From an uncultured Lachnospiraceae bacterium (GTDB taxonomy: Bacteria > Bacillota > Clostridia > Lachnospirales > Lachnospiraceae): a stretch of DNA of 64,000 nucleotides. This document shows positions 8,488-17,910 of the stretch, piece after piece. Within the stretch, counting starts at the first letter, position 1, and each line of letters opens with the position of its first letter. Under the pieces are notes generated by a model. The model saw only the letters and a program-made list of their open reading frames with translations, made no database searches and was not told the origin of the DNA. The stretch is from NCBI GenBank assembly GCA_900548905.1, contig URMK01000001.1:254125-318124 (forward strand), in the 5' to 3' direction. Position numbers and translations under genes: made by a program.

Positions 8488-9212
8488 GTGTGATTTCACT
8501 GACAGATATAACGGCAGCCTATGGGAAGAAAGGGGTGCTGGAGCATTTTAACCTGGACATCACACAGGGAGAGTTTGTCATGCTTATCGGCACCTCCGGC
8601 TGCGGAAAAACAACGGCCCTCAAGCTGATGAACGGCCTTCTGAAGCCAAACGCAGGCCGGGTGATGGTGAACGGAAAAGATCTGGCGGATACCGATCTCA
8701 CCGGACTCCGCAGAAAATTAGGTTATGTGGTGCAGGAAACAGGGCTTTTTCCCCATCTGACCATCGAAAAAAATATCTCCTATGTGGCTGATTTATCCCG
8801 GAAAAAGGATAAAAAAGCGATAAGGGAAAGGGTTGGCCGGCTGCTGGAGCTGGTGGAACTGCCGGAAGAGGTGCGCAGAAGATATCCGGACGAGCTGTCC
8901 GGAGGCCAGAAACAGCGTGTGGGAATTGCAAGGGCATTGATGAATTCACCGGAAATACTGCTGATGGACGAACCCTTCGGCGCGGTGGATGAGATTACCC
9001 GGCGCAGGCTGCAGGAAGAAATCGGCAGGATCCACCGCCGGCAGAAGGAAACCATTGTTTTTGTTACGCATGATATTGACGAAGCGCTGCGTCTTGGCAC
9101 CCGTATTGTGGTTATGGATGAAGGCAGGATTATCCAGGACGGGACGCCGGAGGAGATAAGGGCGAATCCGGCCACGGATTTTGTGAGAAAGCTGATATCG
9201 GACAGGGCATGA
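8484..9212 (+). CDS. OpuC-like osmoprotectant ABC transporter ATPase
   Basis: Cytoplasmic ATP-hydrolysing subunit that drives the adjacent permease. Walker A is GTSGCGKTT (about 37-45), the signature LSGGQKQRVGIARAL, Walker B ILLMDEPFGAVD, and the switch His lies in FVTHDIDEALRLG. At 242 residues it stops right after the nucleotide-binding domain and lacks the tandem CBS domains that sense ionic strength or c-di-AMP in OpuCA. It overlaps the permease gene by ATGA. Classical osmotic gating through CBS is therefore absent, which leaves either transcriptional control or a different substrate. Confidence 0.93.
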   Translation: MSVISLTDITAAYGKKGVLEHFNLDITQGEFVMLIGTSGCGKTTALKLMNGLLKPNAGRVMVNGKDLADTDLTGLRRKLGYVVQETGLFPHLTIEKNISYVADLSRKKDKKAIRERVGRLLELVELPEEVRRRYPDELSGGQKQRVGIARALMNSPEILLMDEPFGAVDEITRRRLQEEIGRIHRRQKETIVFVTHDIDEALRLGTRIVVMDEGRIIQDGTPEEIRANPATDFVRKLISDRA

Positions 9213-9260
9213 GCGGCTGTGTCCGGAACAGCAGATGTAAAGAAGAAAGGACATATAAGG

Positions 9261-10151
9261 ATGAAAAAGAACAGGATATTTTTGGCGGCGGCATTGCTTG
9301 CTATTGGAACACTGGCAGGGTGCGGGAAAGAAAAGGAGCCGGTCAGAATTGCATCGAAGCCGATGACGGAGCAGTACATCCTCACGGAAATCATTGGGCA
9401 GCTCATTGAGAACGATCTGGATGTCCCGGTGGAAATCACCAAAGGAATCGGGGGCGGAACCACCAATATCCAGCCGGCTCTTCTCAAAGGGGATTTTGAT
9501 TTATACCCGGAATATACCGGGACGGCCTGGATGACGGTGCTGAAGCATGAGAAGGAAGATGATCCCGCTATGCTGTATGAGAACCTGCAGAAGGATTACC
9601 AGGACATGGGACTGACCTGGAGCGGCCTGTACGGCTTCCAGAATTCCTACGTTCTGGCGGTGAGAAAGGAAGCGGCGGACAGCTATTCGCTGGAAACCTT
9701 CAGTGATCTGGCCGCGGCATCCGGAAACCTGATTTTCGGAGGAAACCCGGATTATATGGAAAGAGAGGATGGGTATCCCATGATCTGCGAAGCTTATGGA
9801 ATGGATTTCAAGGGAACCGTGGATGTGGATATCGCCCTGAAATATCAGGCTATGGCCAATGGTGAAATCGACGTCACCAATGCATTTACCACCGATGCCC
9901 AGCTGGCGGCGGCCGATGTGAAGCTTCTGGAGGACGATAAGAGCCTGTTTGCCACCTATTATGCCGGTACCGTAGTCCGGACGGATACGCTGGAAAAATA
10001 TCCCGGACTGGCCGATACGCTGGAAAAGCTTACGGGACAGATTTCCGATGAGGAAATGCGTAATATGAACTACCAGGTTGAGGTGGAAGGCAGGGACGAA
10101 AAAGAAGTCGCCAAAGAATTCCTTGTGGAAAAAGGCCTTATCAGTAAATAG
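9261..10151 (+). CDS. OpuC-like substrate-binding lipoprotein
   Basis: Extracellular ligand-binding subunit of the osmolyte importer. A lipoprotein signal (residues 1-20, lipobox LAGC with Cys21) is followed by an OpuAC-type periplasmic-binding fold. Conserved stretches include IASKPMTEQYILTEIIGQL, GIGGGTTNIQPAL and DLYPEYTGTAW, the last of which supplies a binding-site Tyr. I chose ATG 9261, with GAAAGGA upstream and a proper signal peptide; the frame extends 14 codons further without support. It ends 14 bases before ispG, with no terminator between them. Confidence 0.92.
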   Translation: MKKNRIFLAAALLAIGTLAGCGKEKEPVRIASKPMTEQYILTEIIGQLIENDLDVPVEITKGIGGGTTNIQPALLKGDFDLYPEYTGTAWMTVLKHEKEDDPAMLYENLQKDYQDMGLTWSGLYGFQNSYVLAVRKEAADSYSLETFSDLAAASGNLIFGGNPDYMEREDGYPMICEAYGMDFKGTVDVDIALKYQAMANGEIDVTNAFTTDAQLAAADVKLLEDDKSLFATYYAGTVVRTDTLEKYPGLADTLEKLTGQISDEEMRNMNYQVEVEGRDEKEVAKEFLVEKGLISK

Positions 10152-10165
10152 CAGAGGGAGAGTTT

Positions 10166-11224
10166 ATGTACAGAGAGCATACCAGAAAAGTGAAAATAGG
10201 GGATCGGGTAATCGGCGGAGGCAGCCCGGTGCTGATTCAATCCATGACAAATACACGGACGGAGGATGTGGAAGCCACTGCGGCGCAAATCCTCCGCCTG
10301 GAGGAAGCGGGCTGTGATATTATCCGCAGTACGGTCCCGAATATGGAAGCGGCAAAGGCGATTGGGGAAATCAAGAAAAGAATCCATATTCCCCTTGTGG
10401 CGGATATCCATTTTGATTATAAGATGGCGATTGCAGCGATGGAAAACGGCGCGGATAAGATACGTATCAATCCCGGGAATATTGGTTCCAAAGAGAATGT
10501 GGCTGCGGTGGTAAGTGTGGCGAAGGAAAGAAATATCCCCATCCGTGTCGGCGTAAACAGCGGCTCCCTGGAGCGTCAGCTGGTGGAGAAATACGGCGGC
10601 GTCACGGCAGAGGGTATTGTGGAGAGCGCCCTGGATAAGGTGAAAATGATCGAAGATCTGGATTATACCAATCTGGTTATCAGTATCAAATCCTCCGACG
10701 TGCTCATGTGCATCAAAGCCCATGAAATCCTGGCGGAGAAAACGGATTATCCCCTGCATGTAGGGATAACGGAGGCTGGGACGCTGTGGAGCGGAAATAT
10801 CAAATCCTCCATAGGCCTGGGAATTATTCTCTATGAAGGGATCGGTGACACCATACGTGTTTCCCTGACAGGGGATCCGGTGGAAGAAGTGCGTTCAGCC
10901 AGGCTGCTGCTGCGTACGCTTGGTCTTCGTAAGGGAGGTATCGAAGTGGTGAGCTGCCCTACCTGCGGCAGGACCAAAATCGATTTGATCGGTCTGGCCA
11001 ACCAGGTGGAGGCCATGGTGGCTGATATCCCGCTGGACGGAGTCAAGGTAGCGGTCATGGGATGTGCGGTGAACGGGCCGGGAGAGGCCAGAGAAGCGGA
11101 TATCGGAATCGCAGGCGGCGTAGGAGAAGGGCTGTTGATTAAAAAAGGAGAAATTATCCGTAAGGTCCCGGAAGAGGATCTGCTTTCGGTTCTCCGCGAC
11201 GAGCTGCTGCATTGGGAGGCATAA
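10166..11224 (+). CDS. ispG: 4-hydroxy-3-methylbut-2-enyl diphosphate synthase (flavodoxin type)
   Basis: Penultimate MEP-pathway step, converting methylerythritol cyclodiphosphate to HMBPP with a [4Fe-4S] cluster. The TIM-barrel part begins VKIGDRVIGGGSPVLIQSMT. The C-terminal iron-sulfur half carries CPTCGRTKIDL and VMGCAVNGPGEAREADIGIAGG with the cluster cysteines and the conserved Glu. The 352 residues are standard. It sits directly before polC as in other Clostridia, but upstream it now follows the osmolyte transporter instead of rseP. Confidence 0.97.
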   Translation: MYREHTRKVKIGDRVIGGGSPVLIQSMTNTRTEDVEATAAQILRLEEAGCDIIRSTVPNMEAAKAIGEIKKRIHIPLVADIHFDYKMAIAAMENGADKIRINPGNIGSKENVAAVVSVAKERNIPIRVGVNSGSLERQLVEKYGGVTAEGIVESALDKVKMIEDLDYTNLVISIKSSDVLMCIKAHEILAEKTDYPLHVGITEAGTLWSGNIKSSIGLGIILYEGIGDTIRVSLTGDPVEEVRSARLLLRTLGLRKGGIEVVSCPTCGRTKIDLIGLANQVEAMVADIPLDGVKVAVMGCAVNGPGEAREADIGIAGGVGEGLLIKKGEIIRKVPEEDLLSVLRDELLHWEA

Positions 11225-14200
11225 ATGGCAAAGGCTTTTTTTGAGGTATTCCCCGGATTAAAACTGGACAGTAAGCTGAAAAGCCTGCTTGAGCAGACCC
11301 GGATAGAGCGGGTGACGGCAACGAAGCAGAAGGACTTTGTGCGGGTCTATCTGACCAGTGAGAGGCTGATACAGAAGGATACTATTTTTACGGTGGAGAA
11401 GGAGATTAAGAAGCAGCTTTTCTCCGGATGTAATATAACCATCAAAATATATGAAAAATACCGTCTTTCGTCCCAGTATAACCCGGAGAAGCTTCTGGAG
11501 GTCTACAGGGACAGCATCCTGCTGGAACTGCAGGAGTACAGCCATCTGATGTACAGTATGTTCAAAAATGCACAGGTTCTCTTCCCGGAAGAAGGACGGA
11601 TGAACCTGAGTATTGAGGATACCGTTCTCGCAAGGACAAAAAGCGAAGAACTGACCCATATTCTGGAAAAAGTATTTTTTGAACGCTGCGGCCTGCCTGT
11701 AAATGTATTTGTGGAGTACAGGGAAGCGAGAACCGGCAGGTTTAAGGAAGAGGATGATATTTTTATAGCCCGCAGGGTGGCGGAAATCGCTGCACGCTAT
11801 TCCGGAGCGGGTGACCCGGGCGGTCGGGAGGGAGAAGGCTATCAGGAAATGCCTGCCGCTCCGGCTTTTGCTCAGAACAGCGGCCAGGCGGATCCCCGGA
11901 ATGCGGATACCGCTTATGAAGCTTACCTGGCGGCATCGGCAAAGGAGAACGGAGCCAATGCCGGTCAGGGGGCACCCTTCGATGGAGGAACGGTAAAGGG
12001 CAGGGCGCCCGGCACCGGAACCGTTCTCAAGGAAGCGAAGCCTTCTTCCGGTCCCGGTCTGGAGGGTAAGACCTTTGCCGGCAGGAAGTCGGGCGGCTTT
12101 GGCAGAGGCAAGGGCAAATTCAAAGGGGACGGTGACTTCTTCAAGTCTGCCAAACGCTCGGATAATCCCGATGTGCTTTATGGCAGGGATTTTGAAGAAG
12201 AAGCCATCGCCATCGAAGATATTATGGGAGAAATCGGCGAAGTAGCCATTCGGGGTAAAATCCTGAACATGGATAAGAGGGAGATCAAGAACGAGCGGAC
12301 CATCCTTATTTTTGATGTGACCGATTTTTCCGATACTATGACGATAAAAATGTTCGCTAAAAACGAGCAGGTAGCGGAGATCTGCGAAGGCATCAAGCCC
12401 GGTGCGTTTGTGAAAATCAAGGGAATCACCATGATTGACAAGTTCGACGGAGAGCTGACCATCGGTTCCATTGTAGGTGTTAAGAAAATCAGCGATTTTA
12501 CGCACAGCCGTATGGATCACAGCGTCCGGAAGCGGGTGGAGCTGCATTGCCATACCAAAATGAGCGATATGGACGGGGTGTCGGAAGCCAAGGATATTGT
12601 TAAGAGAGCGTACCAGTGGGGCCATCCTGCTATCGCCATTACGGATCACGGTGTGGTCCAGTCCTTCCCTGATGCCAATCATCTCATTGATGATTTGTGG
12701 AAAGCGGAAAAAAACAAGCGCAAGGAAGCCGGCGATCCCAATCCTGACAAAAATGATTTCTTTAAGGTCATTTATGGGGTGGAGGCATATCTGGTAGATG
12801 ATTTGAAGGAAATCGTCACAAATGGAAAGGGACAGCCCTTGGCGGGCAGCTATGTGGTATTTGATATTGAAACCACTGGGTTTTCCCCGATTAAAAACAG
12901 GATTATTGAAATCGGCGCGGTTAAGATTATAAACGGGGAGATCAGGGACCGTTTTTCTACCTTTGTGAATCCCAAAGTGCCGATTCCTTTTGAAATCGAA
13001 AAGCTTACCGGCATCAATGACGAAATGGTCATGGATGCGCCTGCGATTGAAGAGGTGCTTCCCCGGTTCCTGGAATTTTGCGAAGGGACCGTGCTGGTGG
13101 CCCACAATGCCAGCTTTGATATCAGCTTCATCCGGGAGAATGCGGAAAGACAGAACCAGCCCTTTGATTATACATACGTGGATACTGTCGGGATTGCCCG
13201 GGTGCTTCTGCCTCACCAGGCCAAGCATACGCTGGATGCGGTATGTAAAAGCCTGGGGATTTCCCTGGAAAACCATCACCGCGCCGTGGATGATGCAGAG
13301 GCCACTTCGGAGATTTTTATCAAGCTGTCGGACAGACTGCTGAAGGAGGATGTGGATACCCTGGCGAAGGTAAATGCCCTGGGTGATTCCAATCCGGATA
13401 TTGTGAAAAGGCTGCCCACCTACCATGCGATTATCCTGGCCAAAAATAATACGGGAAGGGTGAATCTGTATAAACTGATATCGGAATCCCATCTGACCTA
13501 TTATGCCAAAAGGCCCCGTGTGCCCAAAAGCCTGTTCCAGGAATGCAGGGAAGGGCTGATATTGGGAAGCGCCTGTGAAGCGGGCGAGCTGTACCGTGCC
13601 CTGCTGGATGAAAAAAGCGATGCGGACATTGCCAGAATCGTAAATTTTTATGATTATCTGGAAATACAGCCCTCCGGCAACAATAAATTCATGATCAACG
13701 AGGAAAAAATCCGGAATATCAATTCCATAGAGGATATACAGGAAGTGAATAAACGCATTGTGGCCCTGGGAGAGCAGTACAATAAGCCTGTTGTGGCTAC
13801 CTGCGATGTGCATTTCCTGGATCCGGAGGATGAGGTTTACCGCCGGATCATCATGGCGGGCAAGGGCTTTAAGGATTCCGATGATCAGGCCCCTCTGTAT
13901 CTTCGCACCACAGAAGAAATGCTGGAGGAATTCCAGTACCTGGGAAGCGACAAGGCGGAAGAAGTGGTGATAACCAACACCAACCTGATTGCGGATCAGA
14001 TAGAATCCATCTCGCCGGTACGGCCGGATAAGTGCGCCCCGGTCATCCCGGACAGTGACAAAACGCTGACGGATATCTGCTACAATAAAGCGCATGAAAT
14101 GTATGGGGAGGAGCTGCCCCCCATCGTGGAAAAACGTCTGGAAAAGGAATTGAATTCCATTATTACCAATGGGTTTGCCGTTATGTATATCATCGCCCAG

Positions 14201-15931
14201 AAGCTGGTGTGGAAATCGGTGGAGGACGGGTATCTGGTAGGCTCCCGCGGTTCCGTAGGCTCCTCTCTGGTAGCGTTTATGGCAGGGATAACGGAGGTAA
14301 ACGCCTTAAGCCCGCACTATTATTGTCCGAAATGCCATTACAATGACTTTAATTCCCCCGATGTGAAAGCGTATACCGGCAAGGCCGGCTGCGATATGCC
14401 GGACAAATACTGTCCGGTATGCGGGGAACCGCTGGAAAAAGACGGCTTTGACATTCCTTTCGAAACCTTCCTCGGTTTTAAAGGGGATAAAGAACCGGAT
14501 ATTGACCTGAACTTTTCCGGGGAGTATCAGAGTAAGGCTCATAAATATACGGAAGTAATTTTCGGCGCCGGACAGACCTTCCGTGCGGGAACGATCGGTA
14601 CCCTGGCGGATAAAACTGCCTTTGGTTATGTGAAGAACTATTATGAGGAACGGGGATCCAAGAAAAGGACCTGTGAAATCAACCGGATTGTAACCGGCTG
14701 TACCGGCATACGCAGGAGTACCGGGCAGCACCCCGGCGGTATTATCGTACTTCCTCTCGGGGAAGAAATCAACTCTTTCACCCCGGTGCAGCATCCTGCC
14801 AACGATATGACAACGGATACGGTAACCACCCATTTTGATTACCATTCCATCGACCATAACCTGCTGAAGCTGGATATCCTGGGACACGATGATCCCACCA
14901 TGATCCGTATGCTCCAGGACCTGACGGGGGTGGATCCCACCACAATCCCTCTGGACGATCCCCAGGTCATGTCCCTGTTCCAGAATACCGGTGCGCTTGG
15001 CATTACTCCGGAGCAGATAGACGGCTGTCTGCTGGGTGCGTTGGGCATACCGGAGTTCGGTACGGAATTTGCCATGCAGATGCTTCTGGATACCAAGCCC
15101 ACCTCCTTTTCCGATCTGGTGCGTATTGCGGGACTGGCCCATGGTACGGACGTATGGCTGGGCAACGCCCAGACACTGATAAAGGAAGGAAAAGCCACCA
15201 TTTCCACCGCAATCTGCACCAGGGATGACATCATGCTCTATCTCATTGAGATGGGTGTGGAAAGCAGCCTTGCCTTCACTATCATGGAAAGTGTGCGGAA
15301 AGGAAAGGGCCTGAAGCCGGAAATGGAAGAGGCCATGCTGGCGGCCGATGTGCCGGATTGGTATATCTGGTCCTGTAAGAAGATTAAATACATGTTCCCG
15401 AAGGCCCACGCTGCGGCATATGTTATGATGGCCTGGCGTATTGCCTATTGTAAGGTGAATTATCCGCTTGCCTATTATGCAGCGTTTTTCAGCATCCGTG
15501 CATCCGCGTTTTCCTATGAACTCATGTGCCAGGGACAGAAGCATCTGGAACAGGTTATGGCGGACTATAAAAGGCGTAGTGACGTTCTTTCCAAAAAAGA
15601 GCAGGATGCGGCAAGGGATATGAAGGTCGTACAGGAAATGTATGCAAGAGGCTTCGAATTTGTGCCCATAGATATTTTCTCGGCACAGTCCCGAAGCTTT
15701 CAGGTGGTGGACGACAAAATCATGCCTTCGCTGAACAGTATAGACGGTCTGGGTGAAAAAGCGGCGGATGCCATTGTGGAAGCGGCAAAAGACGGCCCCT
15801 TCCTTTCCAAGGATGATTTCCGGCAGCGCACGAAGGTTTCCAAGACGGTTGTGGATTTGATGGATGATCTGAAGCTTTTGGGAGATTTACCGGAATCCAA
15901 CCAGATCAGCCTGTTTGATTTTGCCATATAA
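11225..15931 (+). CDS. polC: DNA polymerase III alpha subunit, Gram-positive PolC type
   Basis: Replicative polymerase with built-in 3'-5' proofreading. An N-terminal region (1-200) precedes a low-complexity Gly/Ala/Lys-rich insert (about 205-325), an OB fold (about 340-420) and a PHP domain starting at RVELHCHTKMSDMDG (about 437). The PHP domain is interrupted by a DEDDh exonuclease (FDIETTG, Asp547; HRAVDDAEAT). A zinc-finger-like pair YYCPKCH/YCPVCG and the palm aspartates in EPDIDLNFSGEYQ (Asp1092, Asp1094) follow. At 1568 residues it is over 100 longer than the Bacillus enzyme, mostly because of the insert. It starts just after the ispG stop with GGGAGG upstream. The following hairpin ends the unit. 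Confidence 0.98.
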   Translation: MAKAFFEVFPGLKLDSKLKSLLEQTRIERVTATKQKDFVRVYLTSERLIQKDTIFTVEKEIKKQLFSGCNITIKIYEKYRLSSQYNPEKLLEVYRDSILLELQEYSHLMYSMFKNAQVLFPEEGRMNLSIEDTVLARTKSEELTHILEKVFFERCGLPVNVFVEYREARTGRFKEEDDIFIARRVAEIAARYSGAGDPGGREGEGYQEMPAAPAFAQNSGQADPRNADTAYEAYLAASAKENGANAGQGAPFDGGTVKGRAPGTGTVLKEAKPSSGPGLEGKTFAGRKSGGFGRGKGKFKGDGDFFKSAKRSDNPDVLYGRDFEEEAIAIEDIMGEIGEVAIRGKILNMDKREIKNERTILIFDVTDFSDTMTIKMFAKNEQVAEICEGIKPGAFVKIKGITMIDKFDGELTIGSIVGVKKISDFTHSRMDHSVRKRVELHCHTKMSDMDGVSEAKDIVKRAYQWGHPAIAITDHGVVQSFPDANHLIDDLWKAEKNKRKEAGDPNPDKNDFFKVIYGVEAYLVDDLKEIVTNGKGQPLAGSYVVFDIETTGFSPIKNRIIEIGAVKIINGEIRDRFSTFVNPKVPIPFEIEKLTGINDEMVMDAPAIEEVLPRFLEFCEGTVLVAHNASFDISFIRENAERQNQPFDYTYVDTVGIARVLLPHQAKHTLDAVCKSLGISLENHHRAVDDAEATSEIFIKLSDRLLKEDVDTLAKVNALGDSNPDIVKRLPTYHAIILAKNNTGRVNLYKLISESHLTYYAKRPRVPKSLFQECREGLILGSACEAGELYRALLDEKSDADIARIVNFYDYLEIQPSGNNKFMINEEKIRNINSIEDIQEVNKRIVALGEQYNKPVVATCDVHFLDPEDEVYRRIIMAGKGFKDSDDQAPLYLRTTEEMLEEFQYLGSDKAEEVVITNTNLIADQIESISPVRPDKCAPVIPDSDKTLTDICYNKAHEMYGEELPPIVEKRLEKELNSIITNGFAVMYIIAQKLVWKSVEDGYLVGSRGSVGSSLVAFMAGITEVNALSPHYYCPKCHYNDFNSPDVKAYTGKAGCDMPDKYCPVCGEPLEKDGFDIPFETFLGFKGDKEPDIDLNFSGEYQSKAHKYTEVIFGAGQTFRAGTIGTLADKTAFGYVKNYYEERGSKKRTCEINRIVTGCTGIRRSTGQHPGGIIVLPLGEEINSFTPVQHPANDMTTDTVTTHFDYHSIDHNLLKLDILGHDDPTMIRMLQDLTGVDPTTIPLDDPQVMSLFQNTGALGITPEQIDGCLLGALGIPEFGTEFAMQMLLDTKPTSFSDLVRIAGLAHGTDVWLGNAQTLIKEGKATISTAICTRDDIMLYLIEMGVESSLAFTIMESVRKGKGLKPEMEEAMLAADVPDWYIWSCKKIKYMFPKAHAAAYVMMAWRIAYCKVNYPLAYYAAFFSIRASAFSYELMCQGQKHLEQVMADYKRRSDVLSKKEQDAARDMKVVQEMYARGFEFVPIDIFSAQSRSFQVVDDKIMPSLNSIDGLGEKAADAIVEAAKDGPFLSKDDFRQRTKVSKTVVDLMDDLKLLGDLPESNQISLFDFAI

Positions 15932-15942
15932 CCAGAATTTCC

Positions 15943-15984
15943 GGGGCCGGTCAGCCTGATGAACAGGTGCCGGCCCCTGTTTTA
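15943..15984 (+). terminator. Terminator after polC
   Basis: GGGGCCGG pairs with CCGGCCCC, with inner pairs CCTG/CAGG, and is followed by TGTTTT. It lies 12 bases after the polC stop. The frame of the following kinase gene could extend into it, which argues against an early start for that gene. Confidence 0.8.
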
Positions 15985-16014
15985 AATCGGAGCGGTAACC
16001 GGGAGGAGATGGAG

Positions 16015-17760
16015 ATGGGGATTACATGGAATGGTTTGGAAGGATTTTCTAAAGTAGAACCAATTACAAAAGGCTGGTCGGAAGATAAGAAATACTGTGT
16101 GACCGCAGAGGATGGAACTCGTATGTTCCTGCGTATTTCAGATATTTCCGGGATTGAGAACAAAAGGGCGGAGTACCGCCGGATGGAGAGACTATACGAC
16201 TCGGGGGTCCCTGTACCGCAGCCGCTTGCGTTTGGGACGTTTGATGCAGGAAAAATGTGCTATTCCCTGTCGGCGTGGATTGGCGGGGCGGATGCCGAAG
16301 AAGCCATGCCTCTTATGTCCGCGGCGGAGCAGTATGTCCTGGGCCTGAAGGCAGGGAACATTTTGCGTTTGGTACATAGGCTGGCTGCGCCTGCTGACTC
16401 CGCAGACTGGGAACAACGCTACTTTGCGGTTATAGAGGAAAGAATAGAAGCCTATCGTGCCAGCGGAATTACATTTAAGGACAGTGAAATTGTCCTGGAA
16501 TATCTGGAACGTAACCGGGCTTTATTGCACGGCCGTCCGCAATGCTTTCTGCACGGGGATTATCATGAAGGTAATTTATTGGTTGGTACCGACAGTGAAA
16601 TTTATGTAATTGATCTGCTTGATGAAGGATTTGGGAATTACGGCGATCCATGGTATGATTTTAAGACCTTCGGAGAAAATGACAATGCCTGTTTTTCTAC
16701 CGGGCTTGTCCGCGGCTATTTTGGCGGGGAACCGCCGCTGTTGTTTTGGGAGACGTTAACATGCTATATCGTTACCGCCGCGCTCACATCCATAGTGTGG
16801 GTGAAATATCATAATCCTGCTGAGTTACCGGAAACGCTGCGGTGGAATGAAGAAAACGCCCGGTGTCTGAAAGAAGGGCGCTCCCCTTTAATGAAATGGT
16901 ATCTCAAAGATTTTTATATCCAATACTCGGACGGTGTTCCCTTTAAACTCAAGGCCCCGTTTGATTTTTCCTTTCTCAGCAAATACGGCAGGGTTTTCAA
17001 GGTTTATGATAACCAGGATTCAGGTAACATCTGTTTTGGCGTAACAGACGGCAGACGTAAGTATTTTATTAAATTTGCAGGTGTACCGACAGGCAGGGCT
17101 TGTATAAGCAGCGGGGAGGCGGTTGCAAACCTGAAACGTACCGTACCTGTTTATCGGGACTTGGCACATCCGAACCTTATCACGCTGGTTGCGTCCGAAG
17201 AAATCGGCGGCGGGTTTGCCATGATATTCGAATGGGCTGATGCGGAGTGTATGCATCCGATGTATCCGCGTTCCCGGGAAACGTTTTTAAAGATGACAAG
17301 GGAAACCAGACATCAGGTTTTCGAGGATATTCTTACATTCCATATTCATGCAGCAAAGAAGGGATATGTGGCCATTGATTTTTATGATGGCAGCATTATG
17401 TATGACTTCGGCAATCATAAGACCGTAATCTGTGATGTTGATTTTTACGCAAAAGCTCCCTATCGGAATCAAATGGGAAGATTGTGGGGCAGTTCACGTT
17501 TTATGTCCCCGGAAGAATATCAGCTCGGAGCGCCCATAGATGAAATTACCAATGTTTATGCCATGGGTGCAGCAGCGTTTGCGTTGTTCGGCAATGACCG
17601 GGATAAGGGTATGGAGGGATGGACAGAAAGCAACGAATTATTCCTTGTGGCACAAAAAGCAGTCAGCAAGGAACGCGATAAGCGGCAGCAATCGATAGAA
17701 CAGCTGCTGGAAGAGTGGAGGGAGGCAAGAGGTAAGATTCGGGGAAGAGGGGTGAAATAA
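16015..17760 (+). CDS. Fusion of an aminoglycoside-phosphotransferase-like kinase and a Ser/Thr-kinase-like domain
   Basis: Two protein-kinase-fold domains in one 581-residue protein. Domain 1 (about 10-300) has the APH/choline-kinase catalytic motif HGDYHEGN (His180, Asp182, Asn187) and the metal-binding IDLLDEG (Asp200). Domain 2 (about 320-575) has an N-lobe with KYFIKFAG, a catalytic-loop equivalent AIDFYDGSIM (Asp455), a metal-site equivalent ICDVDFY (Asp474/Asp476), and the activation-segment-like GRLWGSSRFMSPEE. Domain 2 belongs to a divergent bacterial Ser/Thr-kinase-like family, judged from remembered motifs. Substrates are unknown; the first domain need not act on antibiotics. ATG 16015 is chosen because GGGAGG lies 8 bases upstream. 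The base composition looks somewhat more AT-rich than polC, compatible with acquisition. Confidence 0.8.
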   Translation: MGITWNGLEGFSKVEPITKGWSEDKKYCVTAEDGTRMFLRISDISGIENKRAEYRRMERLYDSGVPVPQPLAFGTFDAGKMCYSLSAWIGGADAEEAMPLMSAAEQYVLGLKAGNILRLVHRLAAPADSADWEQRYFAVIEERIEAYRASGITFKDSEIVLEYLERNRALLHGRPQCFLHGDYHEGNLLVGTDSEIYVIDLLDEGFGNYGDPWYDFKTFGENDNACFSTGLVRGYFGGEPPLLFWETLTCYIVTAALTSIVWVKYHNPAELPETLRWNEENARCLKEGRSPLMKWYLKDFYIQYSDGVPFKLKAPFDFSFLSKYGRVFKVYDNQDSGNICFGVTDGRRKYFIKFAGVPTGRACISSGEAVANLKRTVPVYRDLAHPNLITLVASEEIGGGFAMIFEWADAECMHPMYPRSRETFLKMTRETRHQVFEDILTFHIHAAKKGYVAIDFYDGSIMYDFGNHKTVICDVDFYAKAPYRNQMGRLWGSSRFMSPEEYQLGAPIDEITNVYAMGAAAFALFGNDRDKGMEGWTESNELFLVAQKAVSKERDKRQQSIEQLLEEWREARGKIRGRGVK

Positions 17761-17910
17761 GGCCGTCGTGCCCCACTGGCATCAGATAAAAGGTAGTTCA
17801 CAAAAAAGGTCAGGATTTTGAAATAAGAGGTCAAATTTCAGAAAGAAATCTTTATATATTATGAATATAATGGAACTTATAAAACTGGAAAAGGATTATA
17901 AGGAGGGCAT

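Noticed and set aside
11258..14095. A 945-codon open frame on the - strand opposite polC
   Set aside because: It mirrors the codon pattern of polC, has no ribosome binding site or recognisable domain, and polC is fully conserved on the + strand.
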